Positions 19,709 through 38,280 of a stretch of 64,000 nucleotides of DNA are shown here, one piece after another; the first letter of the stretch is position 1, and the number at the start of each line of letters is the position of its first letter. The DNA is from Kushneria konosiri. GTDB lineage: Bacteria > Pseudomonadota > Gammaproteobacteria > Pseudomonadales > Halomonadaceae. A program made the translations under genes and the position numbers. The notes under the pieces are model-generated. The model saw only the letters and a list, made by a program, of their open reading frames with translations. It was not told the origin of the DNA and searched no databases. The stretch covers positions 744,001-808,000 of the forward strand of contig NZ_CP021323.1 in NCBI RefSeq assembly GCF_002155145.1, in the 5' to 3' direction.

Positions 19709-19752
19709 AGCCGTTACCCCTTAAATACTGATGTTTGGCCTTGCGGCACCGT

Positions 19753-20579
19753 TTATCTGGCTTTGCGACGACGCACGATAAGCTTGTCGGTACGCTTGTT
19801 CTTGCGCGTCTTGTGACCCTTGGTCGGAATACCCCAGGGGGTTACCGGATGACGGCCACCACTGGTACGACCTTCACCACCACCATGCGGGTGATCAACC
19901 GGGTTCATCGCAACGCCGCGAACCGTCGGACGTACGCCTCTCCAGCGCTTGGCGCCGGCCTTGCCGAGCTGCCCAAGGCTGTGCTCGGAATTGCCGACTT
20001 CGCCCAGAGTGGCGCGACATTCAGCCAGAATGCGACGCATTTCACCGCTACGCAGACGCACGGTGGCATAGTTGCCTTCACGTGCAACCAGCTGAGCACT
20101 GGTACCGGCGCTGCGTACAAGCTGCGCGCCCTTGCCGGGCTTGAGCTCGATGCAGTGAATGGTCGAACCAACCGGAACGTTGCGCAGAGGCAGAGCGTTG
20201 CCCTGACGAATCGGTGCGTTGACACCCGACTCCAGACGATCGCCTTCTGCAACACCGCGGGGGCAATGATGTAACGGCGTTCACCGTCCACATATTTCAG
20301 CAGTGCAATGTGTGCGCTGCGATTCGGATCGTATTCAAGACGCTCGACGATGGCCGGAATGCCATCCTTGTTGCGCTTGAAATCAACCAGACGATAGTGC
20401 TGGCGATTGCCACCACCCACGTGACGGGTAGTGATACGACCGTGGTTGTTACGACCGCCCGAACGAGACTGTGCTTCGGTCAGCGCCGCATGCGGACGCC
20501 CCTTGTACAGCCCTTCAGTGACGACCTTCACCTTGTGGCGACGGCCGGCGGACGTTGGTTTTGTCTTGACTACTGCCAT
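19753..20579 (-). pseudogene. rplB: 50S ribosomal protein L2, reading frame interrupted by a -1 frameshift (probable sequence error)
   Basis: L2 helps form the peptidyl transferase centre and joins the subunits. The start [19 protein letters not shown] is at 20579 and the first 105 or so residues read correctly to RRYIIAP. The frame is then lost at a run of five G (plus strand 20259-20263). With a sixth G the minus strand continues as [14 protein letters not shown] and joins the downstream frame, which ends in the normal C-terminus including [14 protein letters not shown]. The span is 827 bases, one short of 276 codons; the restored protein is 275 residues, normal for L2. L2 is essential, and no second copy is visible here, so a base missing from the sequence is the likeliest cause. 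Confidence 0.93.
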
Positions 20580-20595
20580 GATCCGTTCTCCTGCC

Positions 20596-20892
20596 TCACT
20601 CGGCGCCGGTGAAGTCTTCGAGCGTTTCGCCCGCAGCCAGGGTGACGTAGGCCTTGCGATAACCGCTGCGATGGCCTTCGCCACGAGCATTACGCTTGAC
20701 CTTGCCCTTCATGTTCAGGACCTGGACGCTGTCGACCTTCTTTTCAAAAAGAGCTTCAACGGCCTTTTTGATTTCGGGCTTGGTAGCATCGCTGGCGACC
20801 TTGAAGACGTACTGGTTACGCTCTGCAGCGTAGGCCGCCTTCTCGGTCATGTGCGGACCAAGCAGCACCTGGAATACGCGTTCCTGATTCAT
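20596..20892 (-). CDS. rplW: 50S ribosomal protein L23
   Basis: A 98-residue L23, the main docking site at the tunnel exit for trigger factor and SRP. It contains the [19 protein letters not shown] region and the VNTLNMKGK-type segment ([12 protein letters not shown]). Its ATG overlaps the rplD stop by four bases, so the two are probably translationally coupled. Confidence 0.96.
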   Translation of the reverse strand: MNQERVFQVLLGPHMTEKAAYAAERNQYVFKVASDATKPEIKKAVEALFEKKVDSVQVLNMKGKVKRNARGEGHRSGYRKAYVTLAAGETLEDFTGAE

Positions 20893-21497
20893 GCCAGCTT
20901 CTCCTCGAACTTGCGGAGGGCGGGTACGGTCATCAGCACCTTGTCATAGGCAATCAGGCTGACAGGATCCGCGCTCGACGCTTCGATCACATTCACATTG
21001 GGAATGTTGCGAGCGGCCAGATATAGATTCTGATCCAGCTCGTCAGTCACGATCAGCACCTTTTCCAGACCGAGGTCGGAAAGACGACCAACCAGCTGCT
21101 TGGTCTTGGGGCTGTCTACGGTAAAGGCATCAACAGCGACCAGACGTTCCTGACGCACAAGCTCCGAAAGAATGGAGCGCATGGCAGCGCGGTACATCTT
21201 GCGATTGACCTTCTGGGAGTGATCCTGCGGACGGGCCGCAAAGGTCACACCACCGGTACGCCAGATCGGCGAACGGATGGTACCGGCACGAGCACGACCG
21301 GTGCCCTTCTGACGCCACGGCTTCTTGCCGCCACCGCTGACGTCAGAACGGTTTTTCTGTGCACGGGTACCCTGACGCGCGCCTGCCAGATAGGCAGTCA
21401 CGACCTGGTGAACCAGCGCCTCGTTGAATTCCTTGCCAAAGGTGTCGTCGGAAATCTCGACGGCCCCGGCTCCTGCACCTGCAAGATTGAGATTCAT
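20889..21497 (-). CDS. rplD: 50S ribosomal protein L4
   Basis: A 202-residue L4; besides its structural role its loop lines the exit tunnel, and in E. coli it represses its own operon. The tunnel loop [18 protein letters not shown] (about 55-72) is intact. The S10-type leader control by L4 could operate here but I cannot verify the RNA structure. Confidence 0.97.
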   Translation of the reverse strand: MNLNLAGAGAGAVEISDDTFGKEFNEALVHQVVTAYLAGARQGTRAQKNRSDVSGGGKKPWRQKGTGRARAGTIRSPIWRTGGVTFAARPQDHSQKVNRKMYRAAMRSILSELVRQERLVAVDAFTVDSPKTKQLVGRLSDLGLEKVLIVTDELDQNLYLAARNIPNVNVIEASSADPVSLIAYDKVLMTVPALRKFEEKLA

Positions 21498-21510
21498 CGT
21501 TACCTACCCC

Positions 21511-22149
21511 TCAGCGAGCTTTGACAGCGGTGCGCACGATCACATCGCTACCGGCAGCACCAGGTACGGCGCCCTTTACCAGCAACAGATTGCGTTCGGT
21601 GTCAACACGGACGATTTCAAGGCTCTGAACGGTGACACGCTCGTTACCCATCTGACCGGCCATCTTTTTGCCCTTGAAGACGCGACCCGGCGTCTGGCAC
21701 TGACCGATGGAACCCGGCGCGCGATGCGACAGAGAGTTACCGTGAGTGGCGTCCTGCGTACGGAAGTTCCAGCGCTTGACTGCGCCCTGGAAACCCTTGC
21801 CCTTTGACGTACCAGTGACGTCGATGAGCTGGCCTGCTTCGAAGAGGGATACGGTGAGCTCGCTTCCGGACTGCGGATCTTCTTCGCCTTCGGAAAGACG
21901 GAATTCCGCGAGGAAACGACCGGCCTCAACACCTGCGCTGGCATACTGCCCGGCAATTGCCTTGGTGAGGTGCTTGGCCTTGCGCGAGCCTGCAGTAACC
22001 TGTACGGCACGGTACCCATCAGACTCGAGAGTCTTGATACGCGTGACGCGGTTGGGCTCGACTTCAATTACGGTTACCGGCACAGATGCGCCATCTTCGG
22101 TAAAGATACGGGTCATGCCGCTCTTTTTACCGACTAAACCGATAGACAT
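21511..22149 (-). CDS. rplC: 50S ribosomal protein L3
   Basis: A 212-residue L3, an early assembly protein whose loop reaches the peptidyl transferase centre. It starts [16 protein letters not shown] and contains the conserved [24 protein letters not shown] region (about 127-150). It is separated from rpsJ by a 143-base gap, unusually long for this operon. Confidence 0.97.
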   Translation of the reverse strand: MSIGLVGKKSGMTRIFTEDGASVPVTVIEVEPNRVTRIKTLESDGYRAVQVTAGSRKAKHLTKAIAGQYASAGVEAGRFLAEFRLSEGEEDPQSGSELTVSLFEAGQLIDVTGTSKGKGFQGAVKRWNFRTQDATHGNSLSHRAPGSIGQCQTPGRVFKGKKMAGQMGNERVTVQSLEIVRVDTERNLLLVKGAVPGAAGSDVIVRTAVKAR

Positions 22150-22292
22150 GTTCAGTCTCCTTTAGTGTACGGGGCTATCACCCGCTATGGCTGCCCTTTC
22201 CAGAGCATTCCACTAGCACATTGTGTGACGCCATCCCGGCGTGAGCGGCAGGGCGTGTGCCCTAAAATGCCGCGTGAGTGACTAGTGTTGGG

Positions 22293-22604
22293 TTAATCAA
22301 CCTTGATCTGTACGTCTACACCAGCTGCCAGATCAAGCTTCATCAGTGCATCAACCGTTTTCTCGGTCGGCTCAACGATATCCAGCACACGCTTGTGGGT
22401 ACGAATCTCATACTGATCGCGCGCGTCCTTGTTGACGTGCGGAGAAATCAGAATGGTATACCGTTCACGCCTGGTCGGCAGCGGAATGGGACCGCGAACC
22501 TGCGCACCAGTGCGCTTGGCAGTATCCACAATTTCCTGTGCGGACTGATCGATAAGACGATGATCAAAGGCTTTCAAGCGAATGCGAATCTTTTGGTTCT
22601 GCAT
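22293..22604 (-). CDS. rpsJ: 30S ribosomal protein S10
   Basis: A 103-residue S10 (NusE), a head protein that also acts in transcription antitermination with NusB at boxA, two copies of which occur in the rrn operon of this window. Diagnostic stretches: [20 protein letters not shown] and [33 protein letters not shown]. First gene of the S10 operon; a consensus promoter lies 84-112 bases upstream. Confidence 0.97.
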   Translation of the reverse strand: MQNQKIRIRLKAFDHRLIDQSAQEIVDTAKRTGAQVRGPIPLPTRRERYTILISPHVNKDARDQYEIRTHKRVLDIVEPTEKTVDALMKLDLAAGVDVQIKVD

Positions 22605-22687
22605 TACCCGGGACTCCAGGGAAATTCAAGACGATGTCTGACGCCGATGGGCGCCTGACCGCCTACGCACGCCTCAAAAGGATGCGC

Positions 22688-22716
22688 ATTATAGGCAGGC
22701 ACTCGCTCAGAGTCAA
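22688..22716 (-). promoter_or_regulatory. S10 operon promoter
   Basis: On the minus strand TTGACT (22711-22716), an exact 17-base spacer and a perfect TATAAT (22688-22693), followed by GC-rich discriminator GCGCATCC. It lies just after the tuf terminator and gives rpsJ a leader of roughly 75 bases. Confidence 0.85.
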
Positions 22717-22729
22717 ACATGCATATGAC

Positions 22730-22757
22730 AAAGGGGCCTCCCGACGGAGGCCCCTTT
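22730..22757 (-). terminator. Terminator after tuf (end of str operon)
   Basis: Twelve-base arms AAAGGGGCCTCC and GGAGGCCCCTTT with a CGAC loop, about 20 bases past the tuf stop. On the minus strand the stem ends in TTT. It separates the str operon from the S10 operon. Confidence 0.8.
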
Positions 22758-22775
22758 AGATTTCGAGCCGCTAAA

Positions 22776-23969
22776 TCACTCGATGATCTTGGCAACAACA
22801 CCAGCGCCAACGGTACGACCGCCTTCGCGGATAGCGAAGCGCAGGCCGTCTTCCATGGCGATCGGAGCGATCAGGGTGATCACCATTTTAACGTTGTCGC
22901 CCGGCATGACCATTTCAACGCCTTCCGGCAGTTCACAGGTACCGGTCACGTCAGTGGTACGGAAGTAGAACTGCGGACGGTAGCCCTTGAAGAACGGCGT
23001 GTGACGGCCACCCTCTTCCTTGGACAGGATGTAGACTTCGGACTCGAACTTGGTGTGCGGCTTGATGCTGCCCGGCTTGGCCAGAACCTGACCACGCTCG
23101 ACGTCATCACGCTTGGTACCACGCAGCAGGGCACCAACGTTCTCACCAGCACGACCTTCGTCGAGCAGCTTACGGAACATCTCGACACCGGTAACGGTAG
23201 TCTTGACGGTGTCCTTGAGGCCGATCATCTCGACTTCTTCGCCCGGCTTGACGATACCGCGCTCGATACGACCGGTCACAACGGTACCACGACCAGAGAT
23301 GGAGAAGACGTCTTCGATCGGCATCAGGAACGGCTGATCAATGGCACGCTCAGGCTCGGGGATATACTCATCCATGGCGCGAACGAGGTTGGCAACGGCG
23401 GTGGTACCCATGCCATTGTCGTCCTTGCCTTCCAGTGCCATCAGAGCAGAACCGATGATGATCGGCGTGTCATCACCCGGGAAGTCATACTCGGACAGAA
23501 GTTCACGAACTTCCATCTCGACCAGCTCGAGCAGCTCTTCGTCATCGACCATATCAGCCTTGTTCAGGAAGACAACGACAAACGGAACGCCGACCTGACG
23601 AGACAGCAGGATGTGCTCGCGAGTCTGCGGCATCGGGCCGTCAGCTGCGGAACAGACCAGGATAGCGCCGTCCATCTGGGCAGCACCGGTGATCATGTTC
23701 TTGACGTAGTCAGCGTGCCCCGGGCAGTCAACGTGCGCGTAGTGGCGCGTTTCAGACTGGTATTCAACGTGTGCTGTCGAGATCGTGATACCACGCTCAC
23801 GCTCTTCAGGAGCGTTGTCGATGGTAGCAAATTCACGCCAGTCACCACCGAACACCTCGGCAGAAACACGTGTCAGGGCCGCAGTCAGCGTAGTTTTACC
23901 ATGGTCAACGTGACCGATGGTGCCTACGTTTACGTGCGGTTTGGAACGTTCAAATTTTTCCTTGGCCAC
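22776..23969 (-). CDS. tuf: Elongation factor Tu
   Basis: A 397-residue EF-Tu, the GTPase that brings aminoacyl-tRNA to the A site. G1 is GHVDHGKT at 19-26, the switch II region has DCPGHADYV, and the NKAD motif for guanine specificity is present ([10 protein letters not shown]). Standard tufA place at the end of the str operon, 30 bases after fusA. The usual second copy next to tRNA-Thr is missing in this window, so this may be the only EF-Tu gene. Confidence 0.98.
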   Translation of the reverse strand: MAKEKFERSKPHVNVGTIGHVDHGKTTLTAALTRVSAEVFGGDWREFATIDNAPEERERGITISTAHVEYQSETRHYAHVDCPGHADYVKNMITGAAQMDGAILVCSAADGPMPQTREHILLSRQVGVPFVVVFLNKADMVDDEELLELVEMEVRELLSEYDFPGDDTPIIIGSALMALEGKDDNGMGTTAVANLVRAMDEYIPEPERAIDQPFLMPIEDVFSISGRGTVVTGRIERGIVKPGEEVEMIGLKDTVKTTVTGVEMFRKLLDEGRAGENVGALLRGTKRDDVERGQVLAKPGSIKPHTKFESEVYILSKEEGGRHTPFFKGYRPQFYFRTTDVTGTCELPEGVEMVMPGDNVKMVITLIAPIAMEDGLRFAIREGGRTVGAGVVAKIIE

Positions 23970-23999
23970 TGCTATAACCTCTTTATCAGCTAACGGTTA

Positions 24000-26117
24000 T
24001 CATTTCTGGTTGATGACGGCTTCGACGATGCTGGACGGTGCCTCATCGTACTTCGCAAACTCCATGGAGTAGCTTGCGCGGCCCTGGGTCTGAGAACGCA
24101 GATCGGTCGCATAACCGAACATCTCACCCAGCGGCACCATGGCACGGATAACCTTACCGGAAGTAGTGTCATCCATACCCTGAACAAGACCACGCCGACG
24201 GTTAAGGTCGCCCATGACATCACCCATGAAGTCTTCGGGTGTTACCACTTCGACGCTCATCACCGGCTCGAGCAGTACTGCTCCGGCCTTGCGTGCGCCC
24301 TCCTTGATTGCCATGGAAGAGGCAACCTTGAAGGCATTCTCATTGGAGTCGACGTCGTGATAGGAACCGTCATACAGCGCTACCTTGACGTTGATCATCG
24401 GATAACCGGCGATGACACCGTTCTGCAGCTGCTCAAAGGCACCCTTCTCGACTGCCGGCACATATTCCTTGGGTACTACACCACCGACGATCTCGGAGCT
24501 GAACTTGAAGGTCATTTCCGGATCATCACCGCGGTCTTCATCGGTCAGCGGCTCAATGCGCAGGTAGACATGGCCGAACTGACCACGACCACCGGACTGA
24601 CGGACAAACTTGCCTTCCTGCTCGACGCTCTTCTTGATCGTCTCGCGATAGGCTACCTGCGGCTTGCCGATATTGGCCTCGACCTTGAACTCGCGACGCA
24701 TGCGGTCAACGAGGATATCCAGGTGAAGCTCGCCCATACCGGAGATGATGGTCTGGCCGGTTTCCTCGTCGGTCTTGACGCGGAAAGAGGGATCTTCCTG
24801 AGCCAGCTTGCCCAGAGCAATACCCATCTTCTCCTGGTCAGCCTTGGATTTCGGTTCAACGGCAACCGAAATGACCGGCTCGGGGAATTCCATGCGCTCA
24901 AGAACGATCTTGGAGTTCGGATCACACAGGGTATCACCGGTAGTGACATCCTTGAGACCGACACAGGCAGCGATATCGCCTGCGTAAACTTCCTTGATTT
25001 CCTGACGGCTGTTGGAGTGCATCTGAACGATACGCCCAACACGCTCCTTCTTGTCCTTCACCGAGTTATAGACCTGGTCGCCGGAGTTAAGCACGCCAGA
25101 GTATACGCGGATAAAGGTCAGCGTTCCGACAAACGGGTCGGTCGCGATCTTGAACGCCAGTGAAGAGAAAGGCGCACTGTCATCGGCTTCGCGAGTCTCA
25201 ATGGTCCCCGCCGCGTCATCCAGCTCACCTTCGATGGCCTTGACCTCGGTCGGCGACGGCAGATACTCGATAACCGCATCCAGCATGGCCTGTACGCCCT
25301 TGTTCTTGAACGCCGAGCCACAGGTTACCAGTACGATTTCGTTGTCCAGCGTACGACGACGCAGGCCAGCCTTGATTTCCTCGATGGAAAGCTCACCGCC
25401 TTCGAGATACTTCTCCATCAATTCTTCAGAAGCTTCAGCGGCAGATTCGACCATATGCTCATGCCATTCCTGAGCCGTTTCCTGCAGCTCAGCCGGAATG
25501 TCGACGAGGTCATAGGTCATGCCCTTGTCTTCTTCATTCCAGAGAATGGCCTTCATTTGAAGAAGGTCGATGACGCCCTTGAATTCGTCTTCCGCACCCC
25601 AGTTGATCTGGATCGGCACGGCATTGGCGCCCAGACGCTTGCGCATCTGCTCAACAACCATGAAGAAGTCGGCACCGGCACGGTCCATCTTGTTGACGAA
25701 CACCATGCGGGGAACTTCATAACGGTTGGCCTGGCGCCAGACGGTTTCGGTCTGCGGCTGAACACCGGAGCTGCCGCACAGCACGACGATCGCACCATCA
25801 AGCACACGCAGGGAACGTTCAACTTCGATGGTGAAGTCAACGTGCCCGGGGGTGTCGATGATGTTGATGCGATGCTCATCGAACTGCTGATTCATGCCAC
25901 TCCAGAAACAGGTGGTCGCAGCAGAGGTGATGGTAATACCACGCTCCTGCTCCTGCTCCATCCAGTCCATGACAGCGGCACCTTCATGCACTTCACCGAT
26001 CTTGTGAGAAAGACCCGTATAGAAGAGCACGCGTTCGGTCGTCGTTGTCTTGCCGGCATCAACGTGGGCGCAGATACCGATATTGCGGTAGCGCTTAAGA
26101 GGAGTCTTGCGTGCCAC
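24000..26117 (-). CDS. fusA: Elongation factor G
   Basis: A 705-residue EF-G, the translocase that moves tRNAs and mRNA after peptide bond formation and assists ribosome recycling. It begins [30 protein letters not shown], with G1 [10 protein letters not shown]; the DTPGHVDFT and [10 protein letters not shown] motifs follow. Length and C-terminal domains ([24 protein letters not shown]) are those of the canonical fusA-encoded protein. Lies between rpsG and tuf. Confidence 0.98.
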   Translation of the reverse strand: MARKTPLKRYRNIGICAHVDAGKTTTTERVLFYTGLSHKIGEVHEGAAVMDWMEQEQERGITITSAATTCFWSGMNQQFDEHRINIIDTPGHVDFTIEVERSLRVLDGAIVVLCGSSGVQPQTETVWRQANRYEVPRMVFVNKMDRAGADFFMVVEQMRKRLGANAVPIQINWGAEDEFKGVIDLLQMKAILWNEEDKGMTYDLVDIPAELQETAQEWHEHMVESAAEASEELMEKYLEGGELSIEEIKAGLRRRTLDNEIVLVTCGSAFKNKGVQAMLDAVIEYLPSPTEVKAIEGELDDAAGTIETREADDSAPFSSLAFKIATDPFVGTLTFIRVYSGVLNSGDQVYNSVKDKKERVGRIVQMHSNSRQEIKEVYAGDIAACVGLKDVTTGDTLCDPNSKIVLERMEFPEPVISVAVEPKSKADQEKMGIALGKLAQEDPSFRVKTDEETGQTIISGMGELHLDILVDRMRREFKVEANIGKPQVAYRETIKKSVEQEGKFVRQSGGRGQFGHVYLRIEPLTDEDRGDDPEMTFKFSSEIVGGVVPKEYVPAVEKGAFEQLQNGVIAGYPMINVKVALYDGSYHDVDSNENAFKVASSMAIKEGARKAGAVLLEPVMSVEVVTPEDFMGDVMGDLNRRRGLVQGMDDTTSGKVIRAMVPLGEMFGYATDLRSQTQGRASYSMEFAKYDEAPSSIVEAVINQK

Positions 26118-26165
26118 GATAGCGTATCCTGTAGTTGGAAGCGCCTTCGTCTGAAGGCGCTTCTA

Positions 26166-26636
26166 TTAGAAGCGGTAGTGAGAGAAGGCCTTGTTGGCTT
26201 CAGCCATACGATGGACGTCTTCACGCTTCTTGACAGCAGCACCCTTGCCTTCAGCCGCGTCCAGCATTTCGCCGGCCAGCCTCTGCACCATGGTCTTTTC
26301 ACCACGATTACGTGCTGCATCTACCATCCAGCGCATGGCCAGCGCCTGACGACGGGAAGGACGCACTTCGACGGGTACCTGATAGGTAGCACCGCCAACA
26401 CGACGTGATTTTACTTCGACCATTGGCTGGATGGCTTCCAGTGCCTTGTCGAAAATGTCCAGCGGCTCATCATTGGAGCGTTCGGCAACCCGATCCAGCG
26501 CACCATAAACGATGCGCTCGGCGACGGATTTCTTGCCGCTGATCATCAGGTGATTCATGAACTTGGCAAGGCGCTCACTTCCGAACTTGGGATCCGGCAG
26601 GATGTCGCGCTTCGCCGCAATACGTCTTCTAGGCAT
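26166..26636 (-). CDS. rpsG: 30S ribosomal protein S7
   Basis: A 156-residue S7, which starts head assembly and contacts the E-site tRNA; in E. coli it represses the str operon by binding the rpsL-rpsG gap. N-terminus [21 protein letters not shown] and the C-terminus KAFSHYRF are typical. The 109-base gap before it (26637-26745) could hold the S7 target. Confidence 0.97.
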   Translation of the reverse strand: MPRRRIAAKRDILPDPKFGSERLAKFMNHLMISGKKSVAERIVYGALDRVAERSNDEPLDIFDKALEAIQPMVEVKSRRVGGATYQVPVEVRPSRRQALAMRWMVDAARNRGEKTMVQRLAGEMLDAAEGKGAAVKKREDVHRMAEANKAFSHYRF

Positions 26637-26745
26637 GATAAGCCCTCAGTCAGAAGAGTCTTTCAGGTAAACCCGGGACCAAACACCTCAGGGTGCGCTG
26701 CCCGGCCTTACTCTTATCAGACCGTGTAAATTAAATGGATACCGA

Positions 26746-27120
26746 TCAGGATTTCGGCTTCTTGGTGCCGTACTTCGAGCGCGACTGCTTACGGTTTTGA
26801 ACACCGGAGGTATCCAGCGCACCGCGAACAGTGTGATAACGCACACCCGGAAGGTCCTTTACACGGCCGCCACGGATCAGGACCACGGAGTGCTCCTGAA
26901 GGTTGTGACCTTCACCGCCGATATACGAAGCGACTTCGTAACCGTTGGTCAGGCGAACACGGCAAACCTTACGCAGGGCCGAGTTCGGCTTCTTGGGCGT
27001 GGTCGTATAAACGCGCGTGCAAACACCGCGGCGTTGCGGGCATGCCTGCAGAGCAGGCACGTCGCTTTTGGCCTGCGGGCGCTTGCGAGGCTTGCGCACC
27101 AGCTGATTAATCGTTGCCAT
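26746..27120 (-). CDS. rpsL: 30S ribosomal protein S12
   Basis: A 124-residue S12, the decoding-site protein where streptomycin resistance mutations arise. I place the start at 27120 ([15 protein letters not shown]), the conserved N-terminus, although the frame is open 51 bases more. The [13 protein letters not shown] and [14 protein letters not shown] segments carry the wild-type lysines, so no ribosomal streptomycin resistance is expected. First gene of the str operon. Confidence 0.97.
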   Translation of the reverse strand: MATINQLVRKPRKRPQAKSDVPALQACPQRRGVCTRVYTTTPKKPNSALRKVCRVRLTNGYEVASYIGGEGHNLQEHSVVLIRGGRVKDLPGVRYHTVRGALDTSGVQNRKQSRSKYGTKKPKS

Positions 27121-27196
27121 AAAAGGCTCGCTCCAATGATGATGATACAAAACAGTAGAGACAGGACGCACCTATCCCTACTGTTAAAGGCTGCGA

Positions 27197-27226
27197 ATTC
27201 TAAGGGTTTGCCTGCAAGGGCGTCAA
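27197..27226 (-). promoter_or_regulatory. str operon promoter upstream of rpsL
   Basis: On the minus strand TTGACG (27221-27226), an 18-base spacer and TAGAAT (27197-27202), each one mismatch from consensus. It starts a leader of about 70 bases before rpsL. Confidence 0.7.
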
Positions 27227-27252
27227 GCCCTGTGCCGGATACGGCGCAGGGC
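27227..27252 (-). other. Stem-loop between rpoC and rpsL
   Basis: Arms GCCCTGTGCCG and CGGCGCAGGGC (one G-T wobble) with a GATA loop, just past the rpoC stop. No T-run follows on the minus strand; the str promoter starts immediately after it. It may partly terminate or protect the rpoBC message. Confidence 0.5.
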
Positions 27253-27262
27253 TCGGGTACCT

Positions 27263-31477
<4,215 letters not shown>

Positions 31478-31559
31478 GGGGTCGGCTCCGTTGCGGAGTT
31501 GTCATGAGCGGGGCCCGATCAATCAGGGCCCCGCGGACCTTCATAGGTAAAGGCGGCGT

Positions 31560-35636
<4,077 letters not shown>

Positions 35637-35761
35637 CTGTAATCCCCAGCTTGTTCACCATGAGTGACTGGCGTGATCGGTACACCAGCGGATTGGCTCC
35701 ATCAGGCGCCAACGGCAAGCTTTCTGGAAGAAAGCTCGCCGCTTGAAGTTTTCCGGATCGC

Positions 35762-35798
35762 CTTAGCGTACTGGATATGGTGCTATGAGCACGCTAAG
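35762..35798 (-). other. Stem-loop between rplL and rpoB, possible RNase III site
   Basis: Eight-base arms CTTAGCGT (35762-35769) and ACGCTAAG (35791-35798) with a 21-base loop, downstream of the attenuator hairpin on the minus strand. In E. coli an RNase III processing hairpin occupies this interval; that role is inferred here. Confidence 0.4.
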
Positions 35799-35818
35799 CC
35801 CATCCGGCAACAGAAAAA

Positions 35819-35855
35819 GGCCGGCGGCGGTCAGCTCATCTGACCGCCACCAGCC
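35819..35855 (-). terminator. Attenuator-type hairpin between rplL and rpoB
   Basis: On the minus strand a 16-base stem (arms 35840-35855 and 35819-35834, with G-U wobbles) closes a five-base loop and runs straight into TTTTTCTG. It looks like a full intrinsic terminator, yet rpoB and rpoC lie beyond it with no obvious own promoter, so partial read-through is expected. Confidence 0.7.
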
Positions 35856-35888
35856 GTCATGCTATAACGCTTTCAGGCAGAACACTGA

Positions 35889-36263
35889 TTACTTGAGTTC
35901 CACGGAAGCGCCAGCTTCTTCCAGCTTCTTCTTGGCTGCTTCAGCATCGTCCTTGGACATGCCTTCTTTCAGGGTTGCCGGAGCACCGTCAACGGCGCCC
36001 TTGGCTTCCTTGAGGCCCAGACCGGTGATTTCACGAACAACCTTGATGACGTTGACCTTCTTGTCACCAGCGGCAGTCAGAACCAGATCAAACTCGGTCT
36101 GCTCTTCAACGGCTGCGGCTTCGCCGCCTGCACCCGGACCTGCAACAACGGCTGCAGCGGCGCTGACGCCGAACTTCTCTTCCATCGACTCGATAAGGTC
36201 GACGACTTCCATGACGGACATTTCAGCAACAGCGTTGATGATGTCTTCTTTGCTCAGTGCCAT
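35889..36263 (-). CDS. rplL: 50S ribosomal protein L7/L12
   Basis: A 124-residue stalk protein that recruits translation factors; it occurs as dimers bound to L10. The N-terminal dimer domain, the Ala/Gly hinge ([20 protein letters not shown], about 35-54) and the C-terminal factor-binding domain ([25 protein letters not shown]) are clear. Follows rplJ by 66 bases. Confidence 0.97.
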   Translation of the reverse strand: MALSKEDIINAVAEMSVMEVVDLIESMEEKFGVSAAAAVVAGPGAGGEAAAVEEQTEFDLVLTAAGDKKVNVIKVVREITGLGLKEAKGAVDGAPATLKEGMSKDDAEAAKKKLEEAGASVELK

Positions 36264-36329
36264 GATTGCATTCCTGTACTTTGCGGGGCAAATGACTGCC
36301 CGATGAAATTTGCCGGGATGATACGTCGA

Positions 36330-36836
36330 TCAGGCCGCTTCTTCTTCCTGCTTCTGGTCGCGCAGCGCTGCAAGCGTGCGTACCAGTTTGCCGGCAGAAG
36401 CTTCCTTCATGACGGACATCAGCTTGGCGATAGCTTCGTCGTAGGTCGGCAGGCTTGCCAGACGATCGATATCCTTTGCATCGATCAGCTCACCTTCGTA
36501 GGCCAGCGCCTTGACTTCAAATTTGGGCTGTTCGCGAGCGAAATCCCTGAGCAGACGCGCGCCGGCGCCCGGATGCTCAAGAGAAAACGCCAGCAGAGAC
36601 GGACCAACAAAAGTCTCGTTCAGGCACTCCCAAGAAGTGCCCTGCAGGGCGCGACGTGCCAGCGTGTTACGCACAACGCGCAGCTGGACGCCGTTATCGC
36701 GGGCCTTTTTACGCAGTGCCGTCATGGCACCCACGTCAACACCGCGAGAATTGGCTACGACAACGGAGAGCGCCTGTCCGGCAGTTTCGCTGACCTCAGC
36801 GACAATTGCCTTCTTGTCTTCAAGACCCAGGGGCAT
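36330..36836 (-). CDS. rplJ: 50S ribosomal protein L10
   Basis: A 168-residue L10, base of the L7/L12 stalk. I start it at 36836 ([15 protein letters not shown]), which has a good AGGAG site about seven bases upstream and matches the family, rather than at the upstream in-frame ATG at 36860. With L7/L12 it represses its own message in E. coli. Confidence 0.96.
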   Translation of the reverse strand: MPLGLEDKKAIVAEVSETAGQALSVVVANSRGVDVGAMTALRKKARDNGVQLRVVRNTLARRALQGTSWECLNETFVGPSLLAFSLEHPGAGARLLRDFAREQPKFEVKALAYEGELIDAKDIDRLASLPTYDEAIAKLMSVMKEASAGKLVRTLAALRDQKQEEEAA

Positions 36837-37070
36837 ATTTTCACTCCTCGTGCCGGTCATCCGAAAGAATGACCATCGTGGTTACCATCTACTGAAGACA
36901 TACAGCAGAGTGGATGATGGCGTGTTGCCGGCTGACAACAGGCGCCATCTGCGCAGGCCATCTGCTCCGAACAAATGATTAAGCCGCCCCGTAGGACGAC
37001 ACCTGCGGTCTTTGACGGCGCCCCGTTCCACCACGGGCACGGGGACCGCAAAGCAATCGGTTGGTATCGA
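36837..37070 (-). promoter_or_regulatory. rplJ leader, probable L10-type autoregulatory region
   Basis: A 234-base untranslated gap between rplA and rplJ with several inverted repeats (for example GGTCATTC-region and GGTAACC-type pairings near the start codon). In gammaproteobacteria this interval carries the rplJ promoter and the binding site for the L10-L12 complex. I infer the same here from position and length; the fold was not computed. Confidence 0.4.
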
Positions 37071-37763
37071 TCAATTCAGGTAGGAATGATCGACGGTAAC
37101 ACCAGGCCCCATTGTCGTGGACAGGGAAACCTTTTTGATATAAACACCCTTGGAGGTGCTGGGCTTGAGCTTTTTCAGATCATTGACCAGCGCTTCCAGG
37201 TTGCCACGCAGGGCTTCAGGCGTGAAATCGACCTTGCCGATACCCGCATGAATGATGCCGTTCTTGTCGGTACGGAAACGCACCTGGCCTGCCTTGGCAT
37301 TCTTGACGGCAGTCGCAACGTCAGGCGTTACGGTACCCACCTTGGGGTTGGGCATCAGGCCGCGCGGACCCAGAATCTGGCCCAGCTGACCGACGACGCG
37401 CATGGCGTCCGGCGCTGCGATGACAACGTCAAAGTCAAGGTTGCCCTTTTTGACTTCTGCTGCCAGATCATCCATGCCGACAATTTCGGCACCGGCTTCA
37501 CGAGCCGCATCAGCTGCCGCACCCTGCGCAAAGACCGCAACACGAACGTCACGACCAGTGCCATTGGGCAGTACGGTAGCACCACGAACAACCTGATCCG
37601 ATTTACGCGGATCAACACCCAGGTTGACGGCGACTTCTACACTTTCCTTGAATTTCACGGAAGAAATTTCAGACAGCAGCGTAGCGGCTTCATCAACACT
37701 GTATACACGCGAGGCATCGACACGATCGCGAATCAGCTTCATGCGCTTGGAAAGCTTGGCCAT
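37071..37763 (-). CDS. rplA: 50S ribosomal protein L1
   Basis: A 230-residue L1, the mobile stalk that helps release E-site tRNA; in E. coli it represses rplKA. The ATG at 37763 gives the family start [16 protein letters not shown] with GGAGGG about nine bases upstream; an in-frame TTG two codons earlier is less likely. The ATG lies three bases past the rplK stop. Conserved block [17 protein letters not shown] is present. Confidence 0.96.
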   Translation of the reverse strand: MAKLSKRMKLIRDRVDASRVYSVDEAATLLSEISSVKFKESVEVAVNLGVDPRKSDQVVRGATVLPNGTGRDVRVAVFAQGAAADAAREAGAEIVGMDDLAAEVKKGNLDFDVVIAAPDAMRVVGQLGQILGPRGLMPNPKVGTVTPDVATAVKNAKAGQVRFRTDKNGIIHAGIGKVDFTPEALRGNLEALVNDLKKLKPSTSKGVYIKKVSLSTTMGPGVTVDHSYLN

Positions 37764-37765
37764 GA

Positions 37766-38197
37766 TCAAAGACCCTCCACGTTCAGACCCATGCTGCGTG
37801 CGGTACCAGCGATGGTACGCAGTGCAGCCTCGAGGTCGGCAGCTGTCAGGTCAGGCTCCTTGGTGCGAGCGATCTCTTCGATCTGCTCACGCGTCACCGT
37901 GCCAACCTTCTTCTTGTTCGGCTCACCGGAGCCGGACTTGATGCCAGCAGCCTTTTTGAGCAGCACCGGCGCCGGCGGCGTCTTGGTGATGAACGTAAAG
38001 CTGCGATCGGAATAGACCGTGATAACCACGGGGGTCGGCAAACCGGCTTCCATATCTTGGGTTTCTGCATTAAACGCCTTGCAGAACTCCATGATGTTGA
38101 CACCGTGCTGACCGAGTGCCGGACCTACCGGCGGACTGGGATTGGCTTTACCCGCTGCAACCTGCAGCTTGATGTAAGCCTGAACTTTCTTGGCCAT
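37766..38197 (-). CDS. rplK: 50S ribosomal protein L11
   Basis: A 143-residue L11, which binds the GTPase-associated 23S region and is required for the stringent response through RelA and for thiostrepton action. Typical stretches: [28 protein letters not shown] (the proline-rich loop; shown in part) and the C-terminal [28 protein letters not shown] region. Confidence 0.97.
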   Translation of the reverse strand: MAKKVQAYIKLQVAAGKANPSPPVGPALGQHGVNIMEFCKAFNAETQDMEAGLPTPVVITVYSDRSFTFITKTPPAPVLLKKAAGIKSGSGEPNKKKVGTVTREQIEEIARTKEPDLTAADLEAALRTIAGTARSMGLNVEGL

Positions 38198-38244
38198 GAT
38201 GAACTCCGATTGGGTAATAGCGCCTTGCGGCTCCCCTGACTATC

Positions 38245-38263
38245 GATGCAGTGTCACTGCATC
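38245..38263. repeat. Short perfect palindrome between nusG and rplK
   Basis: GATGCAGTG and CACTGCATC arms around a single T, in the 83-base gap between nusG and rplK. There is no T-run, so it is not an ordinary terminator. It may be a protein site or an RNA processing hairpin. Confidence 0.5.
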
Positions 38264-38280
38264 ACCAGCACCCATAAGGA

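Noticed and set aside
20078-20690. Additional open frames on the minus strand around rplB
   Set aside because: They are pieces of the frameshifted rplB read in the wrong frame, not separate genes.
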